Shown here: positions 49,901-60,734 of the stretch, piece by piece
Layout of the letters: the number at the start of each line of letters is the position of its first letter
How positions within the stretch are numbered: the stretch's first letter is position 1
The notes under the pieces: generated by a model
What the model saw: only the letters and a program-made list of their open reading frames with translations
Told to the model about the DNA's origin: nothing
Database searches by the model: none
Position numbers and translations under genes: made by a program
Assembly (NCBI GenBank): GCA_030549775.1
Contig: CM060174.1
Location: 16,355,193 to 16,419,192, forward strand
From: Tamarix chinensis
Taxonomy: Eukaryota; Streptophyta; Magnoliopsida; Caryophyllales; Tamaricaceae
Reading direction: 5' to 3'
Length of the DNA: 64,000 nt

Positions 49901-52900
49901 TAGCCTTTTTCTTTTCACTCCGTCTTCTATCAGTATTATACAAAAAAATAAATATTGGTTTATTGGTTAAATTATAAGGACTCCTGTGAAAATGCCCCCC
50001 CTCCCCTCCTCCTTCCAACGTCAACGTCTTCAGCTAAGTGGTGCACTTTGATGGATTTTAATATCAATCGACCCCATGTTTCCATCATTTTCTTGGTCGA
50101 CATCGTCGACAACCTTTTCTGCCCAAAAGTTAGCGACCCTACGTACAAGTAAAGAACTCACGTTTCTGGATCCTAAAGAGTTGCATGGGGCTACATATAT
50201 GTATATTTAGCTCCGATGACAATAATTCTAAATAAGTTCTTGAACAATAATTTAAAGAAAGGGAACTATTGGGACTTAATTATGAGTTGGTCGTACCGGT
50301 TTGTTTTTCCCCTTTTGGGCTCGATCATCATAATGTGCATACCAAGTTAACTGATGGTTGCTGGAAAATTTGAGCAGGCGAATACGATGCCTGATATTAT
50401 AATTTATAGGTAATTCTTATATATAATTTACAAGAGTATATACTAGTTTATCGTTAACGTAGCTATACATGAAATATATTGTAAAAGGACGTCCAGCTAT
50501 TTAGAAGGGAAAAAAATAATAGTAACTTAGAGTCCTTAGAAAGAAACGTCTAGGAGAGACGTGACTGATTTTTTTTTATTTTTTATTTCCTGCAAGATAA
50601 TGCATCCATTTCACTATATAGGCCACTTTCTCTTTCAAAATTAATTTTAAAATGTAATCCGTATCACTAAAATGCATTCATATTAAAAGCTATATTTTTT
50701 TATTATACTACTCAATTGGCTATTAATTAGGCATTTTATTTTTATAAAGTTTTTATTTATTAAATAATGTATCCATACTAAAAGTGATATTTGTTAAGAA
50801 ATGGAAGGAATACAAAATTTACGTTTGAAAATACTATCAATACAGTTCAAATCCTATTAAATAAATTAAGAATCATTAATTTCATACAAAAAAAATCATC
50901 AAAAGAAAATAATCCCAGGAAATTGGTGAGGAAATAGTCTAGTGAGGAATACTATGATGTAAGTATTAATTTTTACATTCATATTCACCATTTCGCTTTC
51001 GGTGAGGAAATAGGACTTGCCTAATTCATAAATTTTAATAATTGAATTAAAATATTATTGGTAGAATGTTTAAAAAAAAAACTTTTGCATTAAAAAAGTA
51101 ATCGAATTATAGTAATTTTTAAAATATTTATAGAAATCTGATAATACCCTATTTGTATTAACAATTCAAAGATTAAGATTTTATACCAAACATAAAGTTG
51201 TTTGGAAAAGTCAAAATCTATTTATTTATTTTGGTACTGCATTTTCTCTTTCACCAGATTTTTAACTGCTATATTTTTTTAATGAAGAATTTAATTAAAA
51301 AAAATACATTAATTTTATTAGCTCCTAAAAAAATTACAAATTGCTGATAAAATTTTATTTTTCATAAGAAAGGGTATATTCCTCTGTATGACTTGTTACG
51401 TATAAAATTTATTTTCTTTGTTAGGCATAATTGTGATGAATAAAATTCCTACAAAAACAAAGAACAAAATGGTTATGCTATGCCCTTTCCTCTGCTTCCA
51501 CATATATTATTAGGAGCATTTATGCATATAACCATGTTGATGAAAATAATTCAAAAGAAGAGTGCTAAAGCATAATGACAATGATGAATCGATTATAGTG
51601 GCTTGGAAACAAAGTCTGATGGGCCCCACTGCGTAATCATCAAAACACGGGCACACTTTCATCGTGGAGTTTTTTTATACACTATAGTAACAGTAATGGA
51701 GTTAGACACCATTGATGTATCATTATCATTATTATTATTATTTTTATTATTTTTATTATTATCATTATTATTATTATTATTAAATCATGAGAAGGGCTAC
51801 AATTCATCACAAATTGCGAGGGAAATTTAAGGATTTCTAGTGCTTCAGAATCAATAACTATGATTGAGGTTTACGTATTTTAAATTTTGCATTCGGATTG
51901 TATTAATTTATGCCAATCGTTATTTTGTTAAGCTTTTGGATATGTTTTGGCATAATTAAGTAGCTAATAAATTAACTTAAAGCCAATTAAGCTAGCCACT
52001 TGTGTAAATTTTTTTGCCGAAACATGGTATGGAACAAGTTAAAAGGTATTCGATCCTCTTAAGAAACTCTAATAAAGATTTTTTTTTTTTAAACTTCTCA
52101 AGATACATTTTATATTAATCAAAAATAGGATATGATTACAAGAATATGAATGAAAAAGCTAGAAGGTTATCAAAAACTAACTAGGGATTGTTTGGTATGG
52201 AGGTAGTAGAGGTAGAAATTTTTTTTCCCTATTTTATATCTTTTATATTATGTATTGAATAATAAAAAATAAACTTTTAATAAAATATCTATTTTAGATC
52301 AAATTAAGATCTAAAATAGGTATTTATTAGAATAAAGATATTTAATTTTAAATAGATTATATAAGAGATATAAAATATAAGGGTAATTTTTTTTACCTCT
52401 ATTACCTTCTTCTACCAAACAAGCACCTAATAATAAATACCTACATGCCAATTTTTTTATTTATTTAATTTTAATGGTACTTCAAAACTAGCTTAAAAGC
52501 GAGCCAATATCCTCAGCTCAAACGAAAAAGAAAAGTGAGCCATTGTCCATTACTATATATTTACTATTAAATTGTTAACAGTAAAAGCATTAGTATATTT
52601 GCATGAAACATTGGCTAGCGTAAGCATGCGACAAGGCTGACGCAAAGAAAATCCCACTTTCGTAATTACCATAATAAAGGTTTCTCTCTCTCTTTTTTCT
52701 CCCTATCTTGAGTTTTTTGAAAGATAGAACGCTAATGCTTGCTGACGTTGAAGCCTGGAATATTTATATCTTTCTGTTTTTTCTTTGACGAGAGGAATAT
52801 TTATATCTTTGACATTACTTCCAAGTGAAATACGATAGTACCTTCATACCTACATACATATCAACATATCTGCTGATTGACGTTGAAACGGCAACAATAG

Positions 52901-54751
52901 GAAAACAAATACTAGCTACCACGTACGTACTCTCAAAGATTATTCTTTCGATCTTTTTTCATAGTTGATGGAATTTTTTATTTTATTTTATTTTTATTTT
53001 TGGTTGATGTGTTGACAATCTCTTGCATGTTAATAGATATATATGTATAACTTTCAATTGACTTCATTTTCTAATTTTCTTGACCTGATTTTTACTTTTG
53101 TTTTTTCTAGCTTACATGACTAGGTAAAGATAGTATAATCAATTATATATATATATATATATAACCCTAAGAAAATCTCATTCTGCAGATTTAGTGGAGA
53201 TGCTTGAAAGTGAAATAGCTTGCTTACTTATTTATCAATCATAAAAGTCTTCGCATGGATTACATATTGCCATAAAACTTTGTAAGATTTTCCATCGTTT
53301 TAGGAACATTTTTTCCGTGAATATAAATTTAATTCACTAATTGATCATCTATAAATAAATGGAATATGTCTAATATGGCCCTAAAGAACTATGGGCAACA
53401 CATTAAAACTAAAATAAAATGTGATTTAATATTAGCAACATTTAATATGTATGAATGTATTGTTAAGGAACCTTCAATGTACATTGCTTCTCCCCCTTTT
53501 TTTTTAAACATAGGTCACCTTAACTTTTCGATTTTATTTTAAGATAAGTTATATTACGAAAATTCACAAAACTTTATGTTTCATTTTCATTTATAGTCTT
53601 GTGTTATATATTTTGTTAAGAGCGCATAAAATTAGCAATCAAATTTCTTATATATATTTATGTGATGGTATGTTAGTAATTTTGCTTTTTCTATCTCATA
53701 CATTTTATTATTCCTAAACACGTGTGGTTGCTCCAAATATATTGTGAAATGGAGAAAGTATTAAATTAACGCATCATCCTTATTTTTTTTTTATAAATAT
53801 TTTAGTTTAGATACCATCTAATGAAACAAATAAAAGCCTATTGTCCTCTAACTTGGACAAATAGTGACTTAGTAGTACACATATACATGTTTATATGTTG
53901 GACTTCGCCATACCACTGTCATGCCCTTCCATTCATGACCAAGGCTTGTTTCGATGTTTTGAGTTATTCCTTGGTTTACATATATATTTTTTATTAGTTT
54001 ATGTTTAATAGAGTGATAATTGTTTGTTATTGTCAACTGTTTTGATTCATTTAAAAATTCAATTGATTCAAAAAAATAATTCGATATATTTCAAAAGTTG
54101 CAGTTTTGAGTTCAAAACACTCACATAAACATATGTTATATTTAATTATATGTCTGCAATTAATTTCTAATAATAAAACTTGTGCTCTTTTCCTCTTTTC
54201 TGTAAATATAAAATTACAAATGTATGTGTGTATTTTTAAAGTCTTTGCTCATATATACCATCTAAGAAAATAATTTGAAGCTTTGCATTGCTAGAACCAT
54301 GAAAGTTATATCAAGGTATAAATTCGATCTCTTCGCCAACGTTAATTTACTCAAGTATACTAGAAAGAAACCCCTAGTCTAGTCAATGCCCATAGTAGTA
54401 GAAAAGAAAACTGCTACTCAGTAAAGTGGATCTCGTGCTCCATGGACTAACAGTGGTTGTGCGCATGTGCATGCATATGTTTATATGATCCATCATAGGA
54501 TGGGATGAATTAATGTTTGGCTGTTGTCGGTAATGTAGGTAGAAATAAGGTGTAGAGGGCAACACCTATTGCCATTCTTGACCCTTCAGCATGTAAGAGA
54601 TAATATCTGGAGTTCAAGGGACGCGCTCGTCACTTTGCTTAATCCTCCAGACTCGTCTTCAACAACTGATCATGTCATGGTTCTTCACTATGGTAGGAGC
54701 CCTGCTCGCGCCCCTTCTAATTCCACCACCTCCCGCTCCTCGACGTCGTAG
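38485..54751 (+). CDS. LAX2: LAX PANICLE 2-like nuclear protein (RAWUL-like C-terminus)
   Basis: Four coding exons, 38485-39848, 40264-40314, 40665-40737 and 54539-54751, join in phase to 566 residues. Introns are GT...AG of 415, 350 and 13801 bp. The start MTMVPAAFQNIS is the first ATG in frame and fits this family; a second ATG two codons on has a better context. Residues 1-429 are low-complexity (Gln, Asn, His, Gly, Ser, Pro runs; AAT repeats give Asn10). The conserved end holds RPHSGIWFVLEASQNQ, EPYLPQVPKSYLRIRDGGMT, VRLVMKYLVNKLGLDSESE, VEIRCRGQHLLPFLTLQHVR and DNIW. It resembles the ubiquitin-like RAWUL fold seen in DRIP-type proteins, but without a RING. LAX2 in rice and its maize counterpart BARREN STALK2 are nuclear proteins needed to start axillary meristems. 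The family call rests on remembered similarity of the C-terminus. Confidence 0.75.
39849..40263 (+). other. Intron 1 of the LAX2-like gene
   Basis: Donor GTAAGT at 39849, acceptor CAG at 40261-40263, phase 2. Reading through the donor gives a stop after one codon. Confidence 0.8.
40315..40664 (+). other. Intron 2 of the LAX2-like gene
   Basis: Donor GTAACT, acceptor TTAGCAG, splitting an Arg codon (AG/A) between LRI and DGGMT. Confidence 0.8.
44850..45545 (-). pseudogene. L1-type LINE ORF2 remnant
   Basis: On the minus strand, near 45418-45462, it reads LSKLGDMNTKYIHAC, matching the 'WLKLGDRNTKYFHAC' segment of plant LINE ORF2. From about 45218 to 45098 it reads VTSEEVKDAIYSGRD, then SVDGFKAHFLKKVGPIIEAD, matching 'T.EEVK.A.FS....KAPGPDGF.A.FFK..W.II..D' at the start of the reverse transcriptase. 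Stops and frame changes interrupt it, and the polymerase core is gone. Only this stretch of the LINE survives. Confidence 0.7.
45938..46645 (-). mobile_element. Cassandra-like TRIM with 5S-rRNA-like LTRs
   Basis: Two diverged LTRs (about 45938-46206 and 46352-46645, TGTTACA/TGTAATG to ATTACA) flank a 145-bp interior. Both carry, on the + strand, CTTCCTAGAAGGTCACCCAT or CTAGATGGTCACCCATCTTT followed by a 'ATGCTTAA' or 'ATACTTAACTGTGAAGTT' block, which is the complement of the 5S rRNA promoter region (AACTTCGGAGTTAAGC... GGATGGGTGACC). A minus-strand TGGTATCAAAG beside the right LTR (46340-46350) is the primer site. These features define the Cassandra TRIM family. Confidence 0.75.
46646..47880. 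other. Unassigned, possibly repeat-derived, intron DNA
   Basis: The + strand is markedly richer in C than G over this stretch, unlike the neighbouring intron DNA. Frames up to 78 codons do not resemble known proteins. I see no LTR or terminal repeat. Confidence 0.35.
51725..51785. repeat. (TTA)n microsatellite
   Basis: Imperfect TTATTATTA run with a few TTTTTA and TCA interruptions. The Leu-rich frame across it is an artefact. Confidence 0.85.
52184..52427. mobile_element. Tourist-like MITE, 244 bp
   Basis: Inverted termini of about 30 bp: GGGATTGTTTGGTATGGAGG then TAGTAGAGGTAG on the left; on the other strand the right end reads GGTGCTTGTTTGGTAGAAGA then AGGTAATAGAGGT. TA lies beside both ends (CTA left, TAA right), near the TAA/TTA duplication of Tourist elements. 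The AT-rich middle is itself roughly palindromic (AAGATCTAAAATAGGTATTT against AAATATCTATTTTAGATC). Confidence 0.7.
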
Positions 54752-54826
54752 CTGCTCATGATTTCATTCATAGTTACTGTAATCTCTTACTCATGATCGA
54801 TGTAGTAAGTTATTGGAAAAGGAAGA

Positions 54827-54857
<31 letters not shown>

Positions 54858-55794
54858 TGGCTTAATTAACTTATGCCCCCTCCCCCGCCCCCACTTTTGA
54901 ATGTAATTCGGGGGAAGAAAAAAGTTGGGAACTAAGAAATGTTTTTATACTTTCTGGAAGGGTATCCCAAAACCAATTATATGCTTTTGCTTATCTTTCT
55001 TGGATTCCTTCCTGGGATCCATTATTTATAACTATCTTATTACTCTCTCAAAGTGTAATATCCCTTTTGGAAAATGCCTCTTCGTTGTTAGTTAATTAAT
55101 TAGTTTCATGTTGTGTATCATTTAGTGTAGTTTCGAGATGGACGAAGCCTTGGTTTGATGATTAGGAAAGAATATTCAACTGCTTTAAGTTTCATCTCTG
55201 CATATCGCCTCTTATCTATGCGTTTACGTTGGCATAGGGGTTGTATATATCTGCTATTCTGGCCTTTAAAAGGTTCTCTATGGGTAAGAACGATAAAATA
55301 TAGTACTATATCTCAGAGCCTAATGTTGATTTCGAGAAAGATACTAAAAAAACACTATCAGGCCTTTAATCATTTTCTTCAATTTATTTGTAGACAAAAA
55401 TGATAAGTTTATATCGCATGTTTATGATGCTGACGTACTGCAATCATAATAAACATGATTATTGGCTAGTGATAAACGTTGTTACTACTATTGATTAGTA
55501 ATTGGGATAGTAAAAAAATCAAATTTGTTGCCGCAATCTATGCTTGAAAGTGTAAATTTTGGGCCTTTAAGAAATGACTCATTTGCTAAAGCTATCTTTG
55601 GTAGGGAATATCCAGATATTTATGATGAAAAATCTACCTTGTGGAACATTATTATATTTCCAAAGTAAGCGAGTACGATATAAAGGTTAATATGATTGTT
55701 TTTATCAATATTGTATACTATCATTTTAGTGATTTTATTTTAAAAATTCTACAATTAAGTGTACTTGTAATACAATAATTTTTAGGATGGATGA
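54752..55794. other. 3' flank of the LAX2-like gene
   Basis: The 3' untranslated region and spacer include a run of about 27 T at 54832-54858. A frame at 55155-55403 has no recognised similarity and no gene is supported. Confidence 0.5.
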
Positions 55795-56039
55795 TGTAAT
55801 ACTCCGAAGTATTTATTTAATATTAATCTTGATTTATTTGTATTTTAACGTAACCCTTAAATATTAAAGTAATTTTGTTTTTTAATATTTAACCTACAAA
55901 CTCGGATAAATTTCTTAAATAAATTAGTCTTGTCTCTTTAAAACTATATATATATATATATTAATCCGATTTACTTTTCTTAATTGAATTCCCTAAGCTT
56001 GTATAAATAAATTTTATCTTAATTCTAAATTTAATCTGA

Positions 56040-57355
56040 TTATAATTTATTTTCTTTTTCTTTTTCTCTTTTTCCTTCCTTCACTTTTTCTTCTCCTTTT
56101 TTTTTTCTTTTCTTCCCTTCGTTTGCACTAGCCCAGCCCATCCCCCTCTCTCTTTTTTTTCTGTCCCTTGTTTGAACCTCCAAGCCCACCTCTTTTCTCC
56201 TTCTCCCCCTTTCTTTTTCCTACTTCGTACTCGCTGGCCTGGTCCACCTCTTTCTCTTCTCTTCCTTCCCTGTCTATGCCCTTCTACACCAAACACACCC
56301 GAAGCCCCCCTACTTGCCCGTCTCCTTCTCCCCCTCTATTTCTCCTTTCCCCTTCTAGCCCAAACAAGGCCTTATGGGCCGCCTATGCATGTCCCCCTCC
56401 CTTTTGGGCCATGCATCCCTCCCCCATGCAACCACCCAACTCCCTACACTTTCCCCTGCTTATGCCATGCACCTCACTAGCTTACCTTTCCCTTTCAACC
56501 CAAACAGTCCCCCTACTCTTCTCCTTTGCATGCCCCATTTCCTTCCATTCCTGATAGCCTGCACCAACCACCCTTCTGCTGCATCCTCCCTTTCCCCTAT
56601 AGCCTCCACCTACCCCATGTGCATGCTTGAGTCATCCCCCACTTCATCTTCTTCTTCTCTTTCCCCTATCCATTGTACCCTGCCCTATTTTTCTCCCTTG
56701 CAAACCCAGCAACCCTTCATCCCTACATTACCTCCTTGTGTAGCCTCTCCTCTACCACTACAACCTCCCCCATCTTGGCTCCAACCACCCGTACCATTAC
56801 TAGCCCCAACCACCTCAACCTTGCCCCTTTTCTTCTTCCTTTTCTCCTCCCCTTTTTGTCCCTTCTTTGGTTGCACCCAATCCCTCCGCCCATCAAGCTG
56901 CCCAACACAAACACCATTGTTGATGGCTCCCTCTACAACCCTTATCCCAACTCCCCAAATGCCTCTATTTCTTCTCACGCCCTTACCTCTATTTCTTCTC
57001 ACAAACCTACTAGCACCATCACCTCCTCTCCTATGAACAAACTACCGAACCAACCCCCGACATCACCTCCATTGCAGCCACAAAAAGCTCCAACCACCGT
57101 CCCCTCTATATCACTACTCTCATTCAAGCAACTACACCACCACCTAACCACCTCAACCCCTGCACTATGCCTTCCTACCATCACAAAAGCCATCCTCTTC
57201 ACCCCAGCTATGCCAACCACATCTAAAAACACCTCCTCCACTCCACTCCTCTCCTCTTTCTCCTTGCCATCTTTTTGCTACCTCAACCCCCTTCATTTGG
57301 CATCGCCACCACAATACTACTACACCCTATCCACTGTCATTGCCACCCACCACTA
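56040..57355 (+). other. C/T-rich leader of the + strand LTR
   Basis: Over 1.3 kb the + strand is nearly all C, T and A, with very little G. Frames of 100-227 codons in all three phases (Pro/Ser/Thr/Leu-rich) result from the lack of stop codons in such sequence. Its place after the TATA box equals that of the GC-rich leader in the LARD. Confidence 0.7.
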
Positions 57356-57383
57356 ACCAACATCACCCCTACTTGGCCAATCC

Positions 57384-60300
57384 TGTAGCAGCCTAATTTT
57401 TTACTATTAAAATTTTTTGTTTAAAATAAAGTGGAAGCGAAACATACTATACATACTTAGGAAAAAAAGGAAACCACCATACGTAACATAGGGTAGATGT
57501 CTACCAACTATCTCATATTACATATAAGGCTAAACCAAACCGTCCAATTTAAAGTGCAGTGTGCAACTTAACTTACATAAATATTTAAAAGATCGTTGAC
57601 ATTGAAGGACCTCAAGGGTTCTAGACCATATCAAATATAGGAAGATAGATAAGTTAAGAATACAAGGCTAGGTTAAAATGAGATTAAGGCATGTCTCCAA
57701 ACCATGGTCTATCACGGATAGTACAAAAACTTTCTAATGCCCATGCTCTTATGCCCCAAACCAAGCTAAGGTAGTCTCACTACTAGCCATCCCCAAAAAC
57801 TTGTGCATAGCCTTCTACTCATGGAAATGAGTAGGTGATTGAGAAAACGGGCATATCAATACGCTACATACTCAACAAGTCAAGTTTTCTCCAAAATAGA
57901 AGTCACAAGTATGCAAGATTCTTTCATAACATAGATAGCATAAGTAACATGCGCCATGCCAATTCCATAAAAGTAAGTGTAGCAATGCATCAAGATTTTC
58001 TATCACGCATAACTCAGGAATATATCATGTTTATCTTCATAGTGTAATGACCTAGATAATCACATATGTACTAAGTAGGTTAATCTAGAGAACCACTAGG
58101 GTTTATTTTCTAACTTGCTCAATTAATGAGACTATAATATTTCCTTATCCATATATTGATATAGGTCAAAATCCAGTTAATCGTTCCAATCATTAACCAG
58201 CTATTTATCATCTAATTATTTATCATCCAATTACTTATCATCTAAATTTGTTTCTTATTGTCATGTGATGGACTGTGCACCATCCCATGATCTCACATAT
58301 CACAAAAGCCTATCCAAACTAATGGACATAAAGTCCAAGCTAAAGCCCAACAACAAAGTTCACATAAGTCTTAGCCAAAGCCAATTACCAAAATGAACAT
58401 AAGTTTGGGCCGAAGCCAACCACCCAAGTAACCAGACCCTTTAGTATTGATAACCCCTAGTACACCATAAATGTCAAGAGTAGGTATGGCAACAGGATTT
58501 ATAGGATTTTGCCATAAGGCACCAAGAAATGTTCGAAGGCAGACTAACCCCTAGTAACTAATTGAGGATCGAGTAACCCAAACCCATAAAAAACTTGATT
58601 ATATTTCACTGTTCATGATTACTACATTATTTAGGAGGTTAAGTGATCACACAAGGTCCATAAAAAAAGCCAACAAGGCATTCATATGTTTCTTCTATAT
58701 TAATCCTTTCACCCAACCATATGTGGTGTTTTCATTTATCTTTATCTAATATTATTCATGCCTATCATATTATTTTATTCAAGCATATGTTATGCTTCAT
58801 TAATCTTTTTTCAAAGACCCTCACATTTCGTAAGTGATACACCCATTTAGCCTTTACAATATACATTGAGTGTGTCATAAATCATAGACTATTTGATCTA
58901 TGCATTAGGTCATTAATTCATGATACAATCTATATTTTATACCTTTAATAATCATCGAAAAATCCCATTCATAGCATCAAATCATAACCAAACTGAAAGG
59001 AACCAAATCTAACAAATCACCTCAACTAGTCGATTCGTCAAGCTCAACTTGTCTATTAGTTTGGGCCTACAAGTTGACTGTTTACACAAACTAATCAACC
59101 AGCTTGACTCAACTAAACCCTAATTTTCCTTAAATGAGTAGATCAGTTTGGGAAAACCAGTCAATAGGTTTAAGAAAACCGGCATACTATTCATAGATCA
59201 ATTGATTTGTACTACCTAACTAGTCAGTGGGTTTAAGTAGAGAGTAAAATCAAGATCTGTATAGGCTTACTAGTTGATGAGTTGGGTGAACAAGTTGACT
59301 ATTCTAGGAACCAAGTAATCAGTTTGACATAACTAGTTGATTGATTTGCCCTACAATAGCCCCAAACAATCATTTTCATGTAGACTAGGCTTATAAATCT
59401 TCATCATACCATATTGGAACATGTTCTAACATTGGATAACACATTTTTAGCCTATTTTAATTGCACATCTGCACATTAATTATCATAACCCATCTTTTCT
59501 TATGATTCTAACCAGCTAAATTAGTTTTGTAAACTATATATATATATATATTCATTCCAACATATTATAGCAACTTAAAGAGTTTCATATCATGCAAGAT
59601 TACTCATAATCATTTTAGAAGCTAGAATAACGTACTTGGTGTAGGAAAAACTTTTCTTAAATAATAAATCTTAGCCTGCAGACACCTTGACTTTTAAAAC
59701 CTTTAAACAAATTTTAACTCAGAAATTCATGCATAACGTTTATAAATTTGAACTTGAAATAGAAGGAAAGAATGAGCATACCACACCTAAAGGAAAAACA
59801 TGGGACATTAAGCTGAACCACTCAACTTTTTTTTTTATCAAATCTAACTCTTTCTTGCTTAATGATTAAAATAAGAGGGAGTTAGAGAAAAGATAAGAAG
59901 AGTAAAAGGTATTCAACTTTACAGTTCAAAATGTAGAAGGAGAAGGTGAATACTAGAGAGTTAGGTATTTTTAGTGGCTAAAAGAAATGTGAACAAAATG
60001 GGGTATTAGGGTTATTTATAGCCAACCAATCAATATAAATAATAGTGTGATTAGGAATAAATCAAAAGCCATAATTTTCACCATTTGAATTCGAGTTAAG
60101 TAGGTGTATTTTGTCCAAGATATATTGACCTATCATCTGGAGTTCAAATGGTGATTTTGGGGAAATGCAAGTCAATTGGTCAAGAAATGCAATTTACAAG
60201 AGCGGTAGTGGAAGGTTATCATGGAAGGGATCTTCCAACTGAGCATAATTGAGCCTAAGATCAAAGCAATAATTTTAGAAATGTGCATAGGAGAGAGGTG

Positions 60301-60734
60301 GAAAAAGAAAAGCCTAAGGTCGTCTTCCCTCCTAATTTTCCCAATCGATCCTCAAGATCAATTTGAGGTAGTATTTTTGAGCTAAATGTATCATAAAAAT
60401 AGCTAAAAATCTCTTAAGAACAATTCGGCATGAGTCAACAAAATTTTAGTATAAGAAAATTTTCCAAAAATTAAAGTTTTGAAAATATACCCAGCTTGAC
60501 AAACAAGTTGATCAATTCAGTCTAGTTGAAACCATTTTTCTGAAATAACAAATCAATCAATTAGTTCATGGAACTAGTTAATCAGTTTGCCTAAAAAACT
60601 TAATAAATTTATTTTTCTACCCTTATTTCAAATCCAACTTTACTTTAAAATAAATCATAATGCTAAATTAAAATCAAACACCAAAATTTACATAACTTCT
60701 CATTCAATATTTTCCAAAAATATGGGGTATTACA
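57384..60734 (-). repeat. Solo LTR, minus strand, inserted in the + strand LTR
   Basis: On the + strand it begins TGTAGCAGCCTAATTTT and ends GGGGTATTACA. The first 170 bp follow the start of the LARD LTR in order ('AAGTGGAAGCG', 'GATGTCTACCAACTATCTCATATTA', 'AAGGCTAAA'). It is 3351 bp. No partner LTR, primer site or interior follows; the flanks are AATCC (57379-57383) and AACCC (60735-60739), four of five bases alike, as expected for a solo LTR. Confidence 0.65.

Larger units (their letters stand above)
40738..54538 (+). other. Intron 3 of the LAX2-like gene, 13.8 kb
   Basis: Donor GTACGT at 40738, acceptor AATGTAG ending 54538, phase 0 between SESE and VEIRCRG, a junction that falls inside one conserved domain. 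Contents: (TA)n at 40903-40927, a LINE remnant (44850-45545), a Cassandra-like TRIM (45938-46645), unassigned C-rich + strand sequence to about 47880 that may be repeat-derived, a (TTA)n run at 51725-51785, a MITE (52184-52427) and (TA)n at 53140-53163. The stretches 40740-44800, 47900-51700 and 52430-54500 are AT-rich with nothing I could name. Confidence 0.75.

Noticed and set aside
55155..55403. 82-codon frame downstream of the LAX2-like gene
   Set aside because: No recognised similarity and no supporting context.
56168..57356. Overlapping 100-227-codon Pro/Ser/Thr-rich frames
   Set aside because: Open in all three phases because the sequence lacks G and A-rich stop codons; no phase is better than another and there is no protein similarity.
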